A stretch of 64,000 nucleotides of DNA from Rhizobium sp. GTDB taxonomy: Bacteria; Pseudomonadota; Alphaproteobacteria; Rhizobiales; Rhizobiaceae. The stretch lies in NCBI GenBank assembly GCA_003527225.1, contig DPXQ01000158.1:1-64000 (forward strand), read 5' to 3'. Below, one piece after another: positions 1-9,464 of the stretch (the stretch's first letter is position 1; each line of letters starts with the position of its first letter). Below the pieces are notes generated by a model. That model made no database searches. It had not been told where the DNA came from and saw only the letters and a list, made by a program, of their open reading frames with translations. Position numbers and translations under genes: made by a program.

Positions 1-37
1 TGGAAAGGCCTGTGCGGCCGAGCGGGCGCATCTGCAT
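1..37 (-). CDS. Aldo/keto reductase, N-terminal fragment (runs off window)
   Basis: Only the first dozen codons lie in the window. They read M-Q-M-R-P-L-G-R-T-G-L-S, the usual start of aldo/keto reductases (NADPH-dependent TIM-barrel enzymes), where the R-x-L-G-x-T-G-L stretch forms the first beta strand. A GGAG ribosome-binding site lies 8 bases upstream of the ATG at 37; the ATG at 29-31 is an in-frame alternative. The family call rests on this short motif only. Confidence 0.5.
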   Translation of the reverse strand, partial: MQMRPLGRTGLS

Positions 38-137
38 AGCGGAACTCCATGATTAGCCGGGACGGCCGCGAAGGGCCGGAAGGATGAGAACCGAGGTTAG
101 CAATCGCGGCGGTGATCGACTACTCAATTTCTGTGAT

Positions 138-1121
138 TTAACGCCGATAGTGACTGGGCGGGAGACTGTTGTGCTGCGACCAGACGCGGCGCATATGGCG
201 CGGCGAGGCAAAGCCCGCGCGCTCGGCCACGCTTTCCATGTCGAGGCGCGTGTTCGCGAGGATGTCGCGGGCAAGGGTCACCCGCATGAGATTGACATAG
301 GCGGTGACGGAGATGTTGGTCTGCTCACGGAAGAGCCTTGTCATGTGCCGCTCGCTGAGACGGCCGATGTCGGCTATCTGCGAAAGCGTCCAGTCGCGCG
401 CTGGCTCGGCCATGATCGCATCCTGGATGCGGTGGATGGCGGGATGAACGTGGTTGCGTCCGGAAAGCCAGGGCGAAAGCTGCGGGTCCGAGCCGCTTCG
501 GCGCATGTAGACGACCATGGTGCGAGCGACGGCGAGCGCCGTCGGGGCCGAAGTGAGTTTCGAGACGATGTGCAGCATGAGATCCGTACCGGTCGAGATG
601 CCGGCGCTGGAGAGCCGCGCGCCGTCCTCGACGAAGAGGCGGTTCTCAAGAACCTGGGCCGTCGGCGAAAGCCGCTTCAATTCCTCGATACAATGGGCAT
701 GGGTGGTGCAGGCATGTCCGTCGAGCAGGCCGGCCGCAGCGGCAAGAAGCGCACCGGAGCATATGGTCACCAGCGTTACGCCCGGAACGACCGCCCGGCG
801 CAGCCACACGGAAAGTTCCGCCCGTTCAGGCCCGGAACGTTCGGGCTCGGGAGCGCTGCTCGTGCTGCCCGCGACAATGACATAGGCATTCCCGGGTAGC
901 CGGTCCGGCAATGGCTCCAGATTGGCGAGCGTCAGGCCGATCGATGTCGTCTGTTGGGGTCGGGCGGCGATGTAGTGGTACTCGAACAGGATGTCCTCCT
1001 GTTCGAGATTGGCGTAGCGCAACACCTCCAGCGGTCCGGCGACATCCATCAAAAGCGTGTGCGGCGGCAGCACGACATAGACGGGGATGATCCGGCGGGC
1101 GGTGTGACAAGCCGCTGTCAT
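138..1121 (-). CDS. GlxA-family transcriptional regulator (DJ-1/PfpI domain plus AraC helix-turn-helix)
   Basis: This 327-residue protein joins an N-terminal DJ-1/PfpI-like domain, with the conserved cysteine in V-T-I-C-S-G-A-L, to a C-terminal AraC-type DNA-binding domain. The second half shows two helix-turn-helix units and ends S-P-R-H-M-R-R-V-W. Such regulators (GlxA, CdhR, GbdR, ArgR types) usually sense nitrogen-containing metabolites and act as activators. The start ATG overlaps the stop of the upstream cysteine hydrolase as ATGA, so the two are probably translationally coupled. The open frame extends further upstream, but that part lies in another frame of the hydrolase and is not homologous. 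The ligand is unknown; a link to the hydrolase substrate is an inference from the overlap. Confidence 0.87.
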   Translation of the reverse strand: MTAACHTARRIIPVYVVLPPHTLLMDVAGPLEVLRYANLEQEDILFEYHYIAARPQQTTSIGLTLANLEPLPDRLPGNAYVIVAGSTSSAPEPERSGPERAELSVWLRRAVVPGVTLVTICSGALLAAAAGLLDGHACTTHAHCIEELKRLSPTAQVLENRLFVEDGARLSSAGISTGTDLMLHIVSKLTSAPTALAVARTMVVYMRRSGSDPQLSPWLSGRNHVHPAIHRIQDAIMAEPARDWTLSQIADIGRLSERHMTRLFREQTNISVTAYVNLMRVTLARDILANTRLDMESVAERAGFASPRHMRRVWSQHNSLPPSHYRR

Positions 1122-1678
1122 GCGGCCTGTCCGATCTTCGGAACCGCCTGTTCGACCGTCGCAATGCGGGCGAAGCGGCCGGCGAGCACGAGTTCCGTGC
1201 GCTTCTTGATGTCGGCGGCGCTGAAGACCTCGCCGGAAGCGTGGGTCATCGGGAAGGTCAGCGTTGCCTCCGTGACGTAGTCGACCTTGTAGCCGAGATC
1301 GGCGGCATGGCGCGTGGTCGTCTCGCAGCACTGCTCGGTGCGGATGCCGGACACGATCAGCCGGTCGATTCCCTTCTCGCGAAGCCAGACGTCGAGCGGC
1401 GTGCCGACGAAGGCGGAGTGCCGGGTCTTGTGGAAGACGACGTCGGGATCGATCCTGAGACCTGCAAGCGTGGTGACATAACCGCTGTCGAGGCGGAATT
1501 CCGCATCGTCGTCGGTGTGGAAAATCTGCACGACGGCGTGTCCCGCCGCCTTCGCCCCGTCGATCAGGGCCTGGAGCCGGGACAGGAAGGCGGGAATCTC
1601 GTCTTCCCGCCAGTACGGGCGATGGCGGAAGGATTCCTGGACGTCAATCACCAGAAGGGCTGTTCTCGAATCGGTCAT
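1118..1678 (-). CDS. Cysteine hydrolase, isochorismatase family
   Basis: This 186-residue alpha/beta hydrolase belongs to the isochorismatase-like superfamily, which hydrolyses amides, ureido compounds or isochorismate. The triad is visible: Asp in L-V-I-D-V-Q-E, Lys in F-H-K-T-R-H-S-A-F, and the nucleophilic Cys in G-I-R-T-E-Q-C-C-E-T. The start at 1678 (M-T-D-S-R-T) has GGAG nine bases upstream; an ATG at 1687 lies directly against that GGAG and is less likely. It is the first gene of a two-gene unit with the GlxA-type regulator, suggesting the regulator responds to its substrate or product. Nothing in the sequence fixes the substrate. Confidence 0.87.
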   Translation of the reverse strand: MTDSRTALLVIDVQESFRHRPYWREDEIPAFLSRLQALIDGAKAAGHAVVQIFHTDDDAEFRLDSGYVTTLAGLRIDPDVVFHKTRHSAFVGTPLDVWLREKGIDRLIVSGIRTEQCCETTTRHAADLGYKVDYVTEATLTFPMTHASGEVFSAADIKKRTELVLAGRFARIATVEQAVPKIGQAA

Positions 1679-1875
1679 TTTTGTCATCTCCACAACATTA
1701 ACGATAGCCCATGATAGCGCTTCTTCGTAAGCCTGAAAGACGCATTGGAGACGAATAGCGGACGTATCCGGCCAAGACAACGTGCTCGGCTGCGGGATCG
1801 ATGCGCGCCGGCCATTGCATTGACGGCGGTCTCTGAATAGTTTCTGGCGGCAACGATACAGGCCGGAGAAGAGAC

Positions 1876-2862
1876 ATGCTGCGTTTTGGAATTCTGTCGA
1901 CCGCGAAGATCGGCCGGGAATTGGTGATTCCGGCCATTCAGGACGCGGAAAACTGCGTGGTGACGGCGATTGCCAGCCGCGATCTCGCCAAGGCCCGCGC
2001 CATGGCCGACCGGTTCTCTGTACCGCATGCCTTCGGGTCCTATGAGGAAATGCTGGCGTCGGATCTGATCGACGCGGTCTATCTTCCGCTGCCGACCTCG
2101 CAGCATGTCGAATGGTCCATCAAGGCGGCCGATGCCGGCAAGCACGTGCTGAGCGAAAAGCCGATTGCCTTGAAGGCAGACGAGATCGACCGGGTGATCG
2201 CTGCCCGCGACCGCAACCGGGTGCTGATTTCCGAAGCATACATGGTTACTTACGCGCCGGTCTGGCGCAAGGTGCGGGCGCTGCTCTCCGAAGGGGCGAT
2301 CGGACGCCTTCGCCATGTCCAGGGCTCGTTCACCTATTTCAACCGCGATCCCGCGAACATGCGCAACGTACCGGAGCTTGGCGGCGGCGCGCTTCCGGAT
2401 ATCGGCGTCTACCCGGCGATCACCACACGCTTCGTCACGGGCAAGGAGCCACTGCGGGTCCAGGCGGTGGTCGAGCGCGACCCGGATTTCGGCACCGACA
2501 TCTATTCGAGCGTGAAGGCCGATTTCGGGACCTTCGAGATGAGCTTCTATGTCTCCACCCAGATGGCGAACCGCCAGTCCATGATCTTCCACGGCACCGA
2601 GGGCTTCATCGAGGTGAAGTCGCCGTTCAACGCCGACCGCTGGGGCGCGGAGGAAGTCGAACTCACCAACCAGTCGCACAATCTGTCGCAGATCTTCCGT
2701 TTCCAGGACAGCCGCCAGTACAAATGCGAGGCAGAGGCCTTTGCCCGCGCGGCGATGGGCGAGAAGGAAGAGGTCGTCTCGCTCGAATATTCCAGGCTCA
2801 ACCAGAAATTCATCGATGCCATCTACCGGGCGAGCGAAAAGGATGGCTGGGAGACCGTCTGA
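1876..2862 (+). CDS. Gfo/Idh/MocA family NAD(P)-dependent oxidoreductase
   Basis: This 328-residue enzyme has an N-terminal Rossmann fold (G-I-L-S-T-A-K-I-G) and the family's E-K-P motif in L-S-E-K-P-I-A-L, where the lysine is catalytic. A C-terminal alpha/beta substrate domain follows. Family members oxidise or reduce sugars and inositols using NAD(P). The start has a clear GGAGAAGAG site just upstream. It is divergent from the hydrolase/regulator pair, with about 200 bases of shared upstream DNA, so shared control is possible. The substrate cannot be read from sequence. Confidence 0.88.
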   Translation: MLRFGILSTAKIGRELVIPAIQDAENCVVTAIASRDLAKARAMADRFSVPHAFGSYEEMLASDLIDAVYLPLPTSQHVEWSIKAADAGKHVLSEKPIALKADEIDRVIAARDRNRVLISEAYMVTYAPVWRKVRALLSEGAIGRLRHVQGSFTYFNRDPANMRNVPELGGGALPDIGVYPAITTRFVTGKEPLRVQAVVERDPDFGTDIYSSVKADFGTFEMSFYVSTQMANRQSMIFHGTEGFIEVKSPFNADRWGAEEVELTNQSHNLSQIFRFQDSRQYKCEAEAFARAAMGEKEEVVSLEYSRLNQKFIDAIYRASEKDGWETV

Positions 2863-2889
2863 CGGACGCGGGGCATCGCCCCCCGCGCT

Positions 2890-3264
2890 CTACCGCCTGA
2901 AGACGAAGCGGGAATAGCCGAAGAAGCTGAAGGCCATGGCGGCGATCGAGGCCAGAACGAGGGCGGCGAGGGGTTTCAGGATCGGGATCGAGATCAGCAG
3001 ACCCGAATAGAGCATGTAGTTCACGAGCGCCGAGGTGACGCCGACCGAACCGTAGCGGAAGCCTTCGACCGCCAGCGAATGACGCGAGGCCCCGAAGGTG
3101 AAGCTGCGGTTGAGCAGCCAGGTGGCGGTCATGGCCACCGTAATGGCGATCGCCCGGGCGGCAAAGGGCCCGAGCGATGTGACGTCCAGCAGGAGCATCA
3201 GCACGGCGGCATCGACCGCAAATCCGGCGCAGCCGACAAGGCCGAAACGCAGGAGCTTCTTCAT
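2890..3264 (-). CDS. GtrA-family membrane protein (putative polyprenyl-phosphate-sugar flippase)
   Basis: This 124-residue protein has four predicted membrane helices, typical of GtrA. It begins K-K-L-L-R-F-G-L-V-G-C-A-G-F and carries the typical W-L-L-N-R-S-F-T-F motif after helix two. GtrA proteins are thought to flip undecaprenyl-phosphate-linked sugars across the inner membrane. Its ATG overlaps the stop of the upstream GT2 glycosyltransferase (ATGA), matching the gtrA/gtrB pairing seen in O-antigen modification cassettes. Confidence 0.88.
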   Translation of the reverse strand: MKKLLRFGLVGCAGFAVDAAVLMLLLDVTSLGPFAARAIAITVAMTATWLLNRSFTFGASRHSLAVEGFRYGSVGVTSALVNYMLYSGLLISIPILKPLAALVLASIAAMAFSFFGYSRFVFRR

Positions 3265-4283
3265 GCCGCATCCGCTTCAGGAGCAGCATCCCTGCGCTCG
3301 CGCCGGTCTCTTGCCGGCGCCCTTGCTGGCTTGTCGGCGTAGTCCGACGTGAGGCCCGGCAGGGTCATGTAGTGGATGCGCAGCTGTTCGGCGCGCGAGC
3401 GGGCAAGCGAATCGAGAATGAGGCCCGCCGTGAAGAACAGGAAGGACATCATCATCAGCGCCATGGACATGACCCATGTCGGCATGCGCTCCACAAGTCC
3501 CGTCAGGAAGTACTCGTAGAGCACCGGCGCCATGAAGATGAGGCTTGCCGAAAAGAAGCCGGCGCTGATGACGCCGAAGAATGCGAAGGGGCGTGTTTCC
3601 TTCATCAGCATGGCGAACATCCAGAGGATCTTCGCGCCGTCGCGGAAGGTCGAGAGCTTGGAATGCGAGCCCTCCGGCCGCCGCCCGTAGTCGAGTTCCA
3701 GTTCGCAGACCGGCAGCTTCAGCCGCGAGGCGTGCACCGACATTTCCGTCTCGATCTCGAAGCCGGCCGAGACCGCCGGAAAGCTTTTGACGTAGCGTCT
3801 GGAGAAGGCGCGGTAGCCTGAGAGGATATCGGTGAAATCCATGCCGAACAGGAACCGGTAGAGACGATTGAACAGGCGGTTGCCGAAGGCGTGGCCGTTT
3901 CGGCCGGCATCCTCGTGGACGCCGCGCCTGATCCCGACCACCATGTCCGCCCGCTCCGTCACGAGCGTGCGCACGAGGTCCTCGGCGTCCTCCGGCGCGT
4001 AGGTGCCGTCGCCATCGGCCATGACGTAGATGTCCGCCTCGATATCGGAGAACATTCGGCGCACGACATGGCCCTTGCCCTGCCGCCGTTCGCGAAAGAC
4101 CGTGGCTCCGGCCAGCATGGCATGAAGCGCGGTGCCGTCGGTGGAATTGTTGTCGTAGACATAGATCCGCGCATCGGGGAGCGCCTGGCGAAAGTTCCGC
4201 ACGACTGCCCCGATCGTCGCGGCTTCGTTATAGCAGGGCAGAAGAACGGCTATGTCGAGATGCTCGGACCCGGATACACGCAT
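3261..4283 (-). CDS. GT2-family glycosyltransferase with two C-terminal membrane helices (GtrB/dolichol-phosphate sugar synthase-like)
   Basis: A cytoplasmic GT2 domain of about 220 residues has L-L-P-C-Y-N-E-A at the start, D-N-N-S-T-D-G-T and the catalytic D-G-D motif in V-M-A-D-G-D-G-T-Y. Two C-terminal membrane helices follow, as in GtrB. Such enzymes move a sugar from a nucleotide donor to polyprenyl phosphate. The ATG at 4283 follows a GGCGGGTG stretch; an in-frame GTG at 4292 is possible. It overlaps gtrA downstream and diverges from a large membrane protein that may be the acceptor-specific transferase. Confidence 0.88.
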   Translation of the reverse strand: MRVSGSEHLDIAVLLPCYNEAATIGAVVRNFRQALPDARIYVYDNNSTDGTALHAMLAGATVFRERRQGKGHVVRRMFSDIEADIYVMADGDGTYAPEDAEDLVRTLVTERADMVVGIRRGVHEDAGRNGHAFGNRLFNRLYRFLFGMDFTDILSGYRAFSRRYVKSFPAVSAGFEIETEMSVHASRLKLPVCELELDYGRRPEGSHSKLSTFRDGAKILWMFAMLMKETRPFAFFGVISAGFFSASLIFMAPVLYEYFLTGLVERMPTWVMSMALMMMSFLFFTAGLILDSLARSRAEQLRIHYMTLPGLTSDYADKPARAPARDRRERRDAAPEADAA

Positions 4284-4459
4284 GCTGATCACCCGCCAAT
4301 GGATTGCCGCAGCCGTTCATGGCCCAGGCCCGGCTTTACTATTTCTTGAGAAGGTTAAGGCTAGGTTTCGCGCGTCACGACTCTTCAACGATTTTTGCCG
4401 TCGGCCGTCTGGCCGCAAAGACGGCCCGCGGGGACGCTGCGCACATGGCGGGAAAAGCA

Positions 4460-6280
4460 ATGTCTGAAGGCGCTTCAGCGCCGCTCTGGTCCCGATATGG
4501 ACTCTCCGTTGTCTTCTACAGCCTGCTTGCTTTCGCGGCCATCGCCCTCCTGAACCTGCCCGGGACCGATGATTATGTCGGGGCCGACAACGACGACGTC
4601 ATGCGCCTGGTCGAGGTGCGCGATTTCCTGGCCGGCCAGGGCTGGTTCGACCTGATGCAGTACCGGCTCGGCCTTGAAGGCGGCACGCTGATGCACTGGT
4701 CGCGGCTGATCGATCTGCCGATTGCCGCCCTGATCCTGTTTTTCCGGCAATTCCTGACGCCTTCCGGAGCCGAAGCCGCCGCGCTCCTCGCATGGCCGAT
4801 GTTGCTGTCGGTACCGCTGCTGGCAGCCATGGGGCTCGGCGGGCGCCGGATCGGCGGCCCGCAGGCGATGCAGCTTGCCATGGCGCTCACTGTCGTCCTG
4901 ATCGTGACGGCGAACCGTTTCCTGCCGGGCTCGATCGATCACCACAACGTCCAGCTCGTGCTGGTCGCCACCATCGCCGCCATGCTGGTCGACCGGAAAT
5001 ACCGGCCGGCAAGCTTTGCGGTCGCGGGCCTTGCAGCAGCGCTCGCGATCGCGATCGGGGCGGAAACGACGCCCTTCGTGGCGATGGCCTGCCTCGTTGT
5101 CGCGGTCATGTGGGCCTGGCATGGCGAGGCCTTTGCGGGCGCGGCGCGCGCCTTTGCGCTGACGGTCGCCATCGCGATCACGATCTTCTTCTTCGGAACC
5201 GTCCCGCCGCGCCTCTATCCGGTGGTGACCTGCGACAGCCTCTCGATCGGCTATTACGGGATCGCGGCCGTGGGCGGCGCCCTTCTCTTTCTCTCGGCAT
5301 TCCTGGCCAGCGGGCTCAGACGCGAACTCCGCTTCGCGGTCCTTGCCGCCGACGGCGCGGCCGTTCTCGGAACCGCCTTCGTGCTCGCGCCGCAATGCCT
5401 GCAAAACCCGCTCAATGACCTCGATCCGCTACTCGTCACGCTCTGGCTCAAGAATGTCACCGAAGCGCAGTCGATCCTCGACCAGTTGCGCATCGAGCCG
5501 GCGAGCTTCGGCGGTTTCTATGCCGTGGGCTTCTTTGCCCTTTCCGTCTGCTTCTTCCGGATTCTCCGGCGCGACCGGGTGGAGCCGCATGCCATACTGT
5601 TCTCGCTCATCCTGGTTGCCTGGGTGATCGCGTCGATACAGGTCCGGGGCGCCATATTCGCCAATCTCCTGTCGATCCTGCCGCTGGCATTGCTGATCAT
5701 CGAACTGCGGCGGAACGCCCATGCCGATCCGGACAATATGAGCGCCGGATTTGCCTTCGTCGTGGGCGCGCTGATGACGGTGCCGAGCGTGTGGGCAGTG
5801 GTCGGCGTGTTCGCGGCCGAGGGCACCGGCGGCATTGCAGACAGGTTGAAGGGTGACAACACGCAAGCGGCTATTGTCGAAAAGGCGGACTGCGAGTCTG
5901 CATCTGCCATCCAGCAAATGGCCGGTCTGGAGCCGACGACCGTCGTCGCGCCGTCCAACAGCGGCGCCGACATTCTGCGCTTCACTGCCCACCGCGTGCT
6001 CACGGCGCCCTATCACCGCAACCAGGGCGGCATGCTGACGGAACTGCATATCGGGCTTGCGACACCGGTCGAGGCTCAGGCTTTCCTGCGTGGTTCGGAC
6101 GCGCGACTGATTGCCTTCTGCGCCAGCGACAGCCAGACGAAGAGGCTTGCCGAAATGAAGCCCGACGGGCTCTATGCGGCACTCGAGCGGGGCGAGGTCC
6201 CGGCCTACCTCGAACCCCTGCCAAGGCAGGAGGGATCGGGCTTTGCGCTCTACCGGGTCGACCTGCCCGGGATGAAGTGA
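4460..6280 (+). CDS. Large polytopic membrane protein, putative GT-C-type glycosyltransferase
   Basis: This protein of about 606 residues has roughly 10-12 hydrophobic segments and a soluble C-terminal tail. After the first helix an extracytoplasmic loop carries clustered acidic residues (G-A-D-N-D-D-V-M-R), reminiscent of the metal-binding first loop of STT3/PMT-like GT-C enzymes. A D-H-H-N-V-Q motif follows a later helix. GT-C enzymes use polyprenyl-linked sugars outside the membrane. Its divergent position next to GtrB- and GtrA-like genes supports such a role, but no named family is recognised with certainty. The start at 4460 is chosen because homology-like sequence begins there; an ATG at 4445 is also in frame. 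Confidence 0.6.
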   Translation: MSEGASAPLWSRYGLSVVFYSLLAFAAIALLNLPGTDDYVGADNDDVMRLVEVRDFLAGQGWFDLMQYRLGLEGGTLMHWSRLIDLPIAALILFFRQFLTPSGAEAAALLAWPMLLSVPLLAAMGLGGRRIGGPQAMQLAMALTVVLIVTANRFLPGSIDHHNVQLVLVATIAAMLVDRKYRPASFAVAGLAAALAIAIGAETTPFVAMACLVVAVMWAWHGEAFAGAARAFALTVAIAITIFFFGTVPPRLYPVVTCDSLSIGYYGIAAVGGALLFLSAFLASGLRRELRFAVLAADGAAVLGTAFVLAPQCLQNPLNDLDPLLVTLWLKNVTEAQSILDQLRIEPASFGGFYAVGFFALSVCFFRILRRDRVEPHAILFSLILVAWVIASIQVRGAIFANLLSILPLALLIIELRRNAHADPDNMSAGFAFVVGALMTVPSVWAVVGVFAAEGTGGIADRLKGDNTQAAIVEKADCESASAIQQMAGLEPTTVVAPSNSGADILRFTAHRVLTAPYHRNQGGMLTELHIGLATPVEAQAFLRGSDARLIAFCASDSQTKRLAEMKPDGLYAALERGEVPAYLEPLPRQEGSGFALYRVDLPGMK

Positions 6281-6382
6281 CAGCAGGGGGCCTGCGGCCA
6301 TCCGGGGACTTTCCACGGCAAAAAGCCGTCACGGCAAATCCTCGACTGCTGATCTTCGCTGCGTTTTGGGTTAGTAAAACCC

Positions 6383-7984
6383 ATGAGCAGCATTTTCAGC
6401 GATGATTCGCCCACCAACCTTGCCGAGTTCACGGTTTCGGAACTGTCCGGCTCGATCAAGCGCACGATCGAAAGTGCCTTCGATCATGTGAGGGTGCGCG
6501 GGGAGATATCCGGCTATCGCGGTCCGCATTCCTCGGGACACGCCTATTTCTCGCTGAAGGACGACAAGTCGCGCATCGACGCGGTGATCTGGAAGGGCAG
6601 TTTCGCGAAGCTGAAATATCGCCCGGAAGAGGGCATGGAGGTCATCGCCACCGGCCGCGTCACCACCTTCCCGGGATCGTCCAAGTATCAGATCGTTATC
6701 GAGTCTCTCGAGCCCGCCGGCGCCGGCGCGCTGATGGCGCTGATAGAGGAGCGCAAGCGCAAGCTTGGCGCCGAGGGCCTTTTCGATCCCGCCCGCAAGC
6801 AGCTTCTGCCCTTTATGCCCAAGGTGATCGGCGTCGTCACCTCGCCGACGGGCGCGGTCATCCGCGACATCCTGCACCGGATCTCGGATCGCTTTCCCGT
6901 TCACGTCATCGTCTGGCCGGTCAAGGTTCAGGGCGAGGGATCGGGCGAGGAGGTGGCGAACGCCATCAACGGCTTCAACGCCATGGAGGCCGGCGGGCCG
7001 ATTGCACGACCCGACGTGCTGATCGTGGCGCGCGGCGGCGGCAGCCTGGAAGACCTCTGGAGCTTCAATGACGAGGCGGTCGTGCGCGCGGCGGCGGCAA
7101 GCGCCATTCCGCTGATCTCGGCGGTCGGGCACGAGACTGACTGGACCCTGATCGACTATGCTGCCGATGTGCGCGCGCCGACGCCGACGGGCGCTGCCGA
7201 GATGGCAGTCCCGGTCAAGGCCGATCTCGAAGCCCAGATCGCCAATCTTGCCGCGCGGCTTTCCGGCGCGACCAGCCGGCAGATGGATCTTCGCCGCCAA
7301 GGCTTGCGCGCACTGGCGCGCGCTCTTCCCTCGCTCGACCAGCTGCTCGCCCTGCCTCGCCGCCGTTTCGACGAGGCGGCCATCGCGCTCGGGCGCAGCC
7401 TCGAACTCAACACCATGAACAAGCGGCAAAGCTTCGAAAGGGCGGCCTCCCGATTGGGTCCCGACATGCTGGCGCGCCGGATCGTCGAGCGGCGGCAACA
7501 TCTGAACGAGCGCGCCGCGATGGCGGAACGGATCGTCGAGCGCATGGTCGAGCGGCTGAAGACGCGGCTCGGCCGATACGATGCCGCCCTGACGGCGGTG
7601 CCCTCGCGGCTGCAATCCCAGACCGGTCGGGCGCGCGACCGATTGGCAAGCCTGATGCTGCGTGCCGACAGCGCCGTCATCGGCGAGGCTCGTCGGCGGC
7701 GCCAGACGATTGCCGCCCATGACCGCATGCTGCAATCGCTGTCCTACAAGAACGTGCTGATGCGCGGCTATGCCGTCATCCGCGATGCCGAAGACCGGCC
7801 CGTTTCGCGCGCAGCCGCCCTTGACCAGGGGGTTGAGATCGTCATCGAGTTCACCGACGGTCGGGTTTCGGCTGTCACAGGCGAAGGGGGAGGGGCGCCT
7901 CCGGGCTCCATACCGAGCCCGAAAGCGACCGCCAAGCCGGCTAAGAAGGCTGACCCGCCTGCCGGACAGGGCAGCCTGTTCTAG
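6383..7984 (+). CDS. xseA: Exodeoxyribonuclease VII large subunit
   Basis: This is the 533-residue large subunit of the XseA-XseB nuclease, which degrades single-stranded DNA to oligonucleotides. An N-terminal OB-fold ([11 protein letters not shown] through F-P-G-S-S-K-Y-Q) is followed by the conserved nuclease domain with [12 protein letters not shown] and [11 protein letters not shown] long alpha-helical region and a proline/alanine/lysine-rich tail complete it. It is longer than the E. coli protein (about 450 residues), as is usual in rhizobia. xseB is not adjacent. It ends tail-to-tail with a MarR gene. Confidence 0.97.
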   Translation: MSSIFSDDSPTNLAEFTVSELSGSIKRTIESAFDHVRVRGEISGYRGPHSSGHAYFSLKDDKSRIDAVIWKGSFAKLKYRPEEGMEVIATGRVTTFPGSSKYQIVIESLEPAGAGALMALIEERKRKLGAEGLFDPARKQLLPFMPKVIGVVTSPTGAVIRDILHRISDRFPVHVIVWPVKVQGEGSGEEVANAINGFNAMEAGGPIARPDVLIVARGGGSLEDLWSFNDEAVVRAAAASAIPLISAVGHETDWTLIDYAADVRAPTPTGAAEMAVPVKADLEAQIANLAARLSGATSRQMDLRRQGLRALARALPSLDQLLALPRRRFDEAAIALGRSLELNTMNKRQSFERAASRLGPDMLARRIVERRQHLNERAAMAERIVERMVERLKTRLGRYDAALTAVPSRLQSQTGRARDRLASLMLRADSAVIGEARRRRQTIAAHDRMLQSLSYKNVLMRGYAVIRDAEDRPVSRAAALDQGVEIVIEFTDGRVSAVTGEGGGAPPGSIPSPKATAKPAKKADPPAGQGSLF

Positions 7985-7990
7985 AGATTG

Positions 7991-8491
7991 CTACTCGAAA
8001 TGCGCGAGATAGGTCCGCAATATGCGGTCGAGCGTCTCGCGATCCTCCTTGCCGAGATGGGCCACCAGCCGGTGCTGGTTGGCGACATGGGCCGTGACGG
8101 CGGCATCGACCACTGACAATCCCTTTTCGGTGAGCGCGATGAGGACGCTGCGGCGGTCCTGCGGATTGGCGATGCGCTGAACCAGTCCTGCCTTTTCCAA
8201 CTGATCGATCCGGTTGGTCATGGTTCCGGAACTCACCATCATGGTCCCGAGCAAGTCGCCGGGAGAGAGCGAGTAGGGCGCGCCCGAGCGGCGCAGCGTC
8301 GCCAGCACGTCGAAGCTCGATCCGTTCAGCCCGTGCTCGGCGAGCACCTTCTCGACCTCGCGCCCAAGATGGGCTCTGAGCCGCGACAGCCGGCCGAGCA
8401 GGCCCATGGCCCCGACATCGAGGTCCGGCCGTTCGCGTCGCCACTGCGAAAGGATGCGATCCACTGCGTCCTTGTCGTTTTTGGTATCCAT
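7991..8491 (-). CDS. MarR-family transcriptional regulator
   Basis: This 166-residue protein has a winged helix-turn-helix: L-L-G-T-M-M-V-S-S-G-T-M-T-N-R-I-D-Q-L-E-K-A-G-L-V holds the recognition helix, followed by the D-R-R-S wing. It diverges from an EamA-type exporter. The 82-base spacer holds a perfect 16-base palindrome, the expected binding site for a MarR dimer, so autoregulation together with repression of the exporter is the simplest model. The ligand is unknown. Confidence 0.9.
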   Translation of the reverse strand: MDTKNDKDAVDRILSQWRRERPDLDVGAMGLLGRLSRLRAHLGREVEKVLAEHGLNGSSFDVLATLRRSGAPYSLSPGDLLGTMMVSSGTMTNRIDQLEKAGLVQRIANPQDRRSVLIALTEKGLSVVDAAVTAHVANQHRLVAHLGKEDRETLDRILRTYLAHFE

Positions 8492-8513
8492 TGTTCTTCG
8501 ATAGGGTCAGGGA

Positions 8514-8529
8514 ATCTTGACGTCAAGAT
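8514..8529. promoter_or_regulatory. Perfect 16-bp palindrome, probable MarR operator
   Basis: ATCTTGACGTCAAGAT is an exact inverted repeat in the spacer between the divergent MarR gene (start 8491) and the exporter (start 8574). A second copy of the 7-base half-site ATCTTGA lies at 8551-8557, about three and a half turns away. MarR-family dimers bind palindromes of this size. The identity of the bound regulator is inferred from position. Confidence 0.6.
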
Positions 8530-8573
8530 ATTGGCTGCTAAATTGGCTATATCTTGAGGTAGAGAATATTGAT

Positions 8574-9464
8574 ATGAAGATAATGTCAACCAATGCTGCG
8601 ACTGTCGCGATTACCGCTCTCGCACCGGCGATCTGGGGCAGCACCTACATCGTCACCACGACGCTCCTGCCCGCGGGCTATCCGCTGACGGTCGCGATGT
8701 TGCGGGCGCTGCCGGCGGGGCTGATCCTGCTCCTCCTCGTCCGCCGCCTGCCCGAAGGCCCGTGGTGGCTGCGTGCCTTCGTGCTGGGTGCGCTCAATTT
8801 CACGCTGTTCTGGGCCATGCTCTTCATTTCGGCCTATCGCCTGCCGGGTGGAGTAGCCGCGACAGTCGGCGCCGTCCAGCCGCTGATCGTGATAGCGCTG
8901 TCGCGTCTGGTGCTGACGACGCCGGTCCGTCCCATGGCGCTTGCTGCCGGCCTTGCCGGCCTCTTCGGTGTGGCCTTGTTGGTCCTGACACCGAAGGCCG
9001 CACTCGATCCGGTCGGCATCATTGCAGGGCTGGTGGGAGCCGCGTCCATGGCCGCGGGCACGGTGCTGACGCGCCACTGGGCGCCGCCGGTTTCGAGCCT
9101 CACCTTCGCCTCATGGCAATTGACGGCCGGCGGGCTGCTGCTTGTGCCACTTGCGATGTTCCTTGAGCCGCCCCTGCCCGAACCGACGGTCGGGAGTGTG
9201 CTCGGGATCGCCTATCTCGGCCTGATCGGGGCGGCGCTCACCTATATCCTGTGGCTTCGCGGCATCGCAAGGATCGAGCCCTCGGCGGTGGCTTCCCTGG
9301 GTTTCCTGAGCCCGCTTGTGGCAACGCTTCTCGGCTGGTCCATCCTCGGGCAGAGCCTGACGCCGGTTCAGGGCGCGGGATTTGTCCTCGTGCTCGGCAG
9401 CGTCTGGCTCGCCCAGAGGGCGAATGCAGCAGGGGCCGTCAGGCCCATTCGCCCTTCCGCATGA
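8574..9464 (+). CDS. EamA/DMT-family transporter (probable metabolite exporter)
   Basis: This 296-residue protein has ten predicted membrane helices in two EamA repeats, with the usual A-P-A-I-W-G-S-T-Y at the N-terminus and a late L-G-W-S-I-L-G-Q motif. DMT transporters export amino acids, nucleotides or drugs. The ATG at 8574 is preferred over the TTG at 8517, which lies inside the operator palindrome; an ATG at 8583 is also possible. Its end overlaps the end of the convergent aminopeptidase gene by 26 bases. The adjacent MarR regulator points to inducible efflux of an unknown compound. Confidence 0.87.
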   Translation: MKIMSTNAATVAITALAPAIWGSTYIVTTTLLPAGYPLTVAMLRALPAGLILLLLVRRLPEGPWWLRAFVLGALNFTLFWAMLFISAYRLPGGVAATVGAVQPLIVIALSRLVLTTPVRPMALAAGLAGLFGVALLVLTPKAALDPVGIIAGLVGAASMAAGTVLTRHWAPPVSSLTFASWQLTAGGLLLVPLAMFLEPPLPEPTVGSVLGIAYLGLIGAALTYILWLRGIARIEPSAVASLGFLSPLVATLLGWSILGQSLTPVQGAGFVLVLGSVWLAQRANAAGAVRPIRPSA

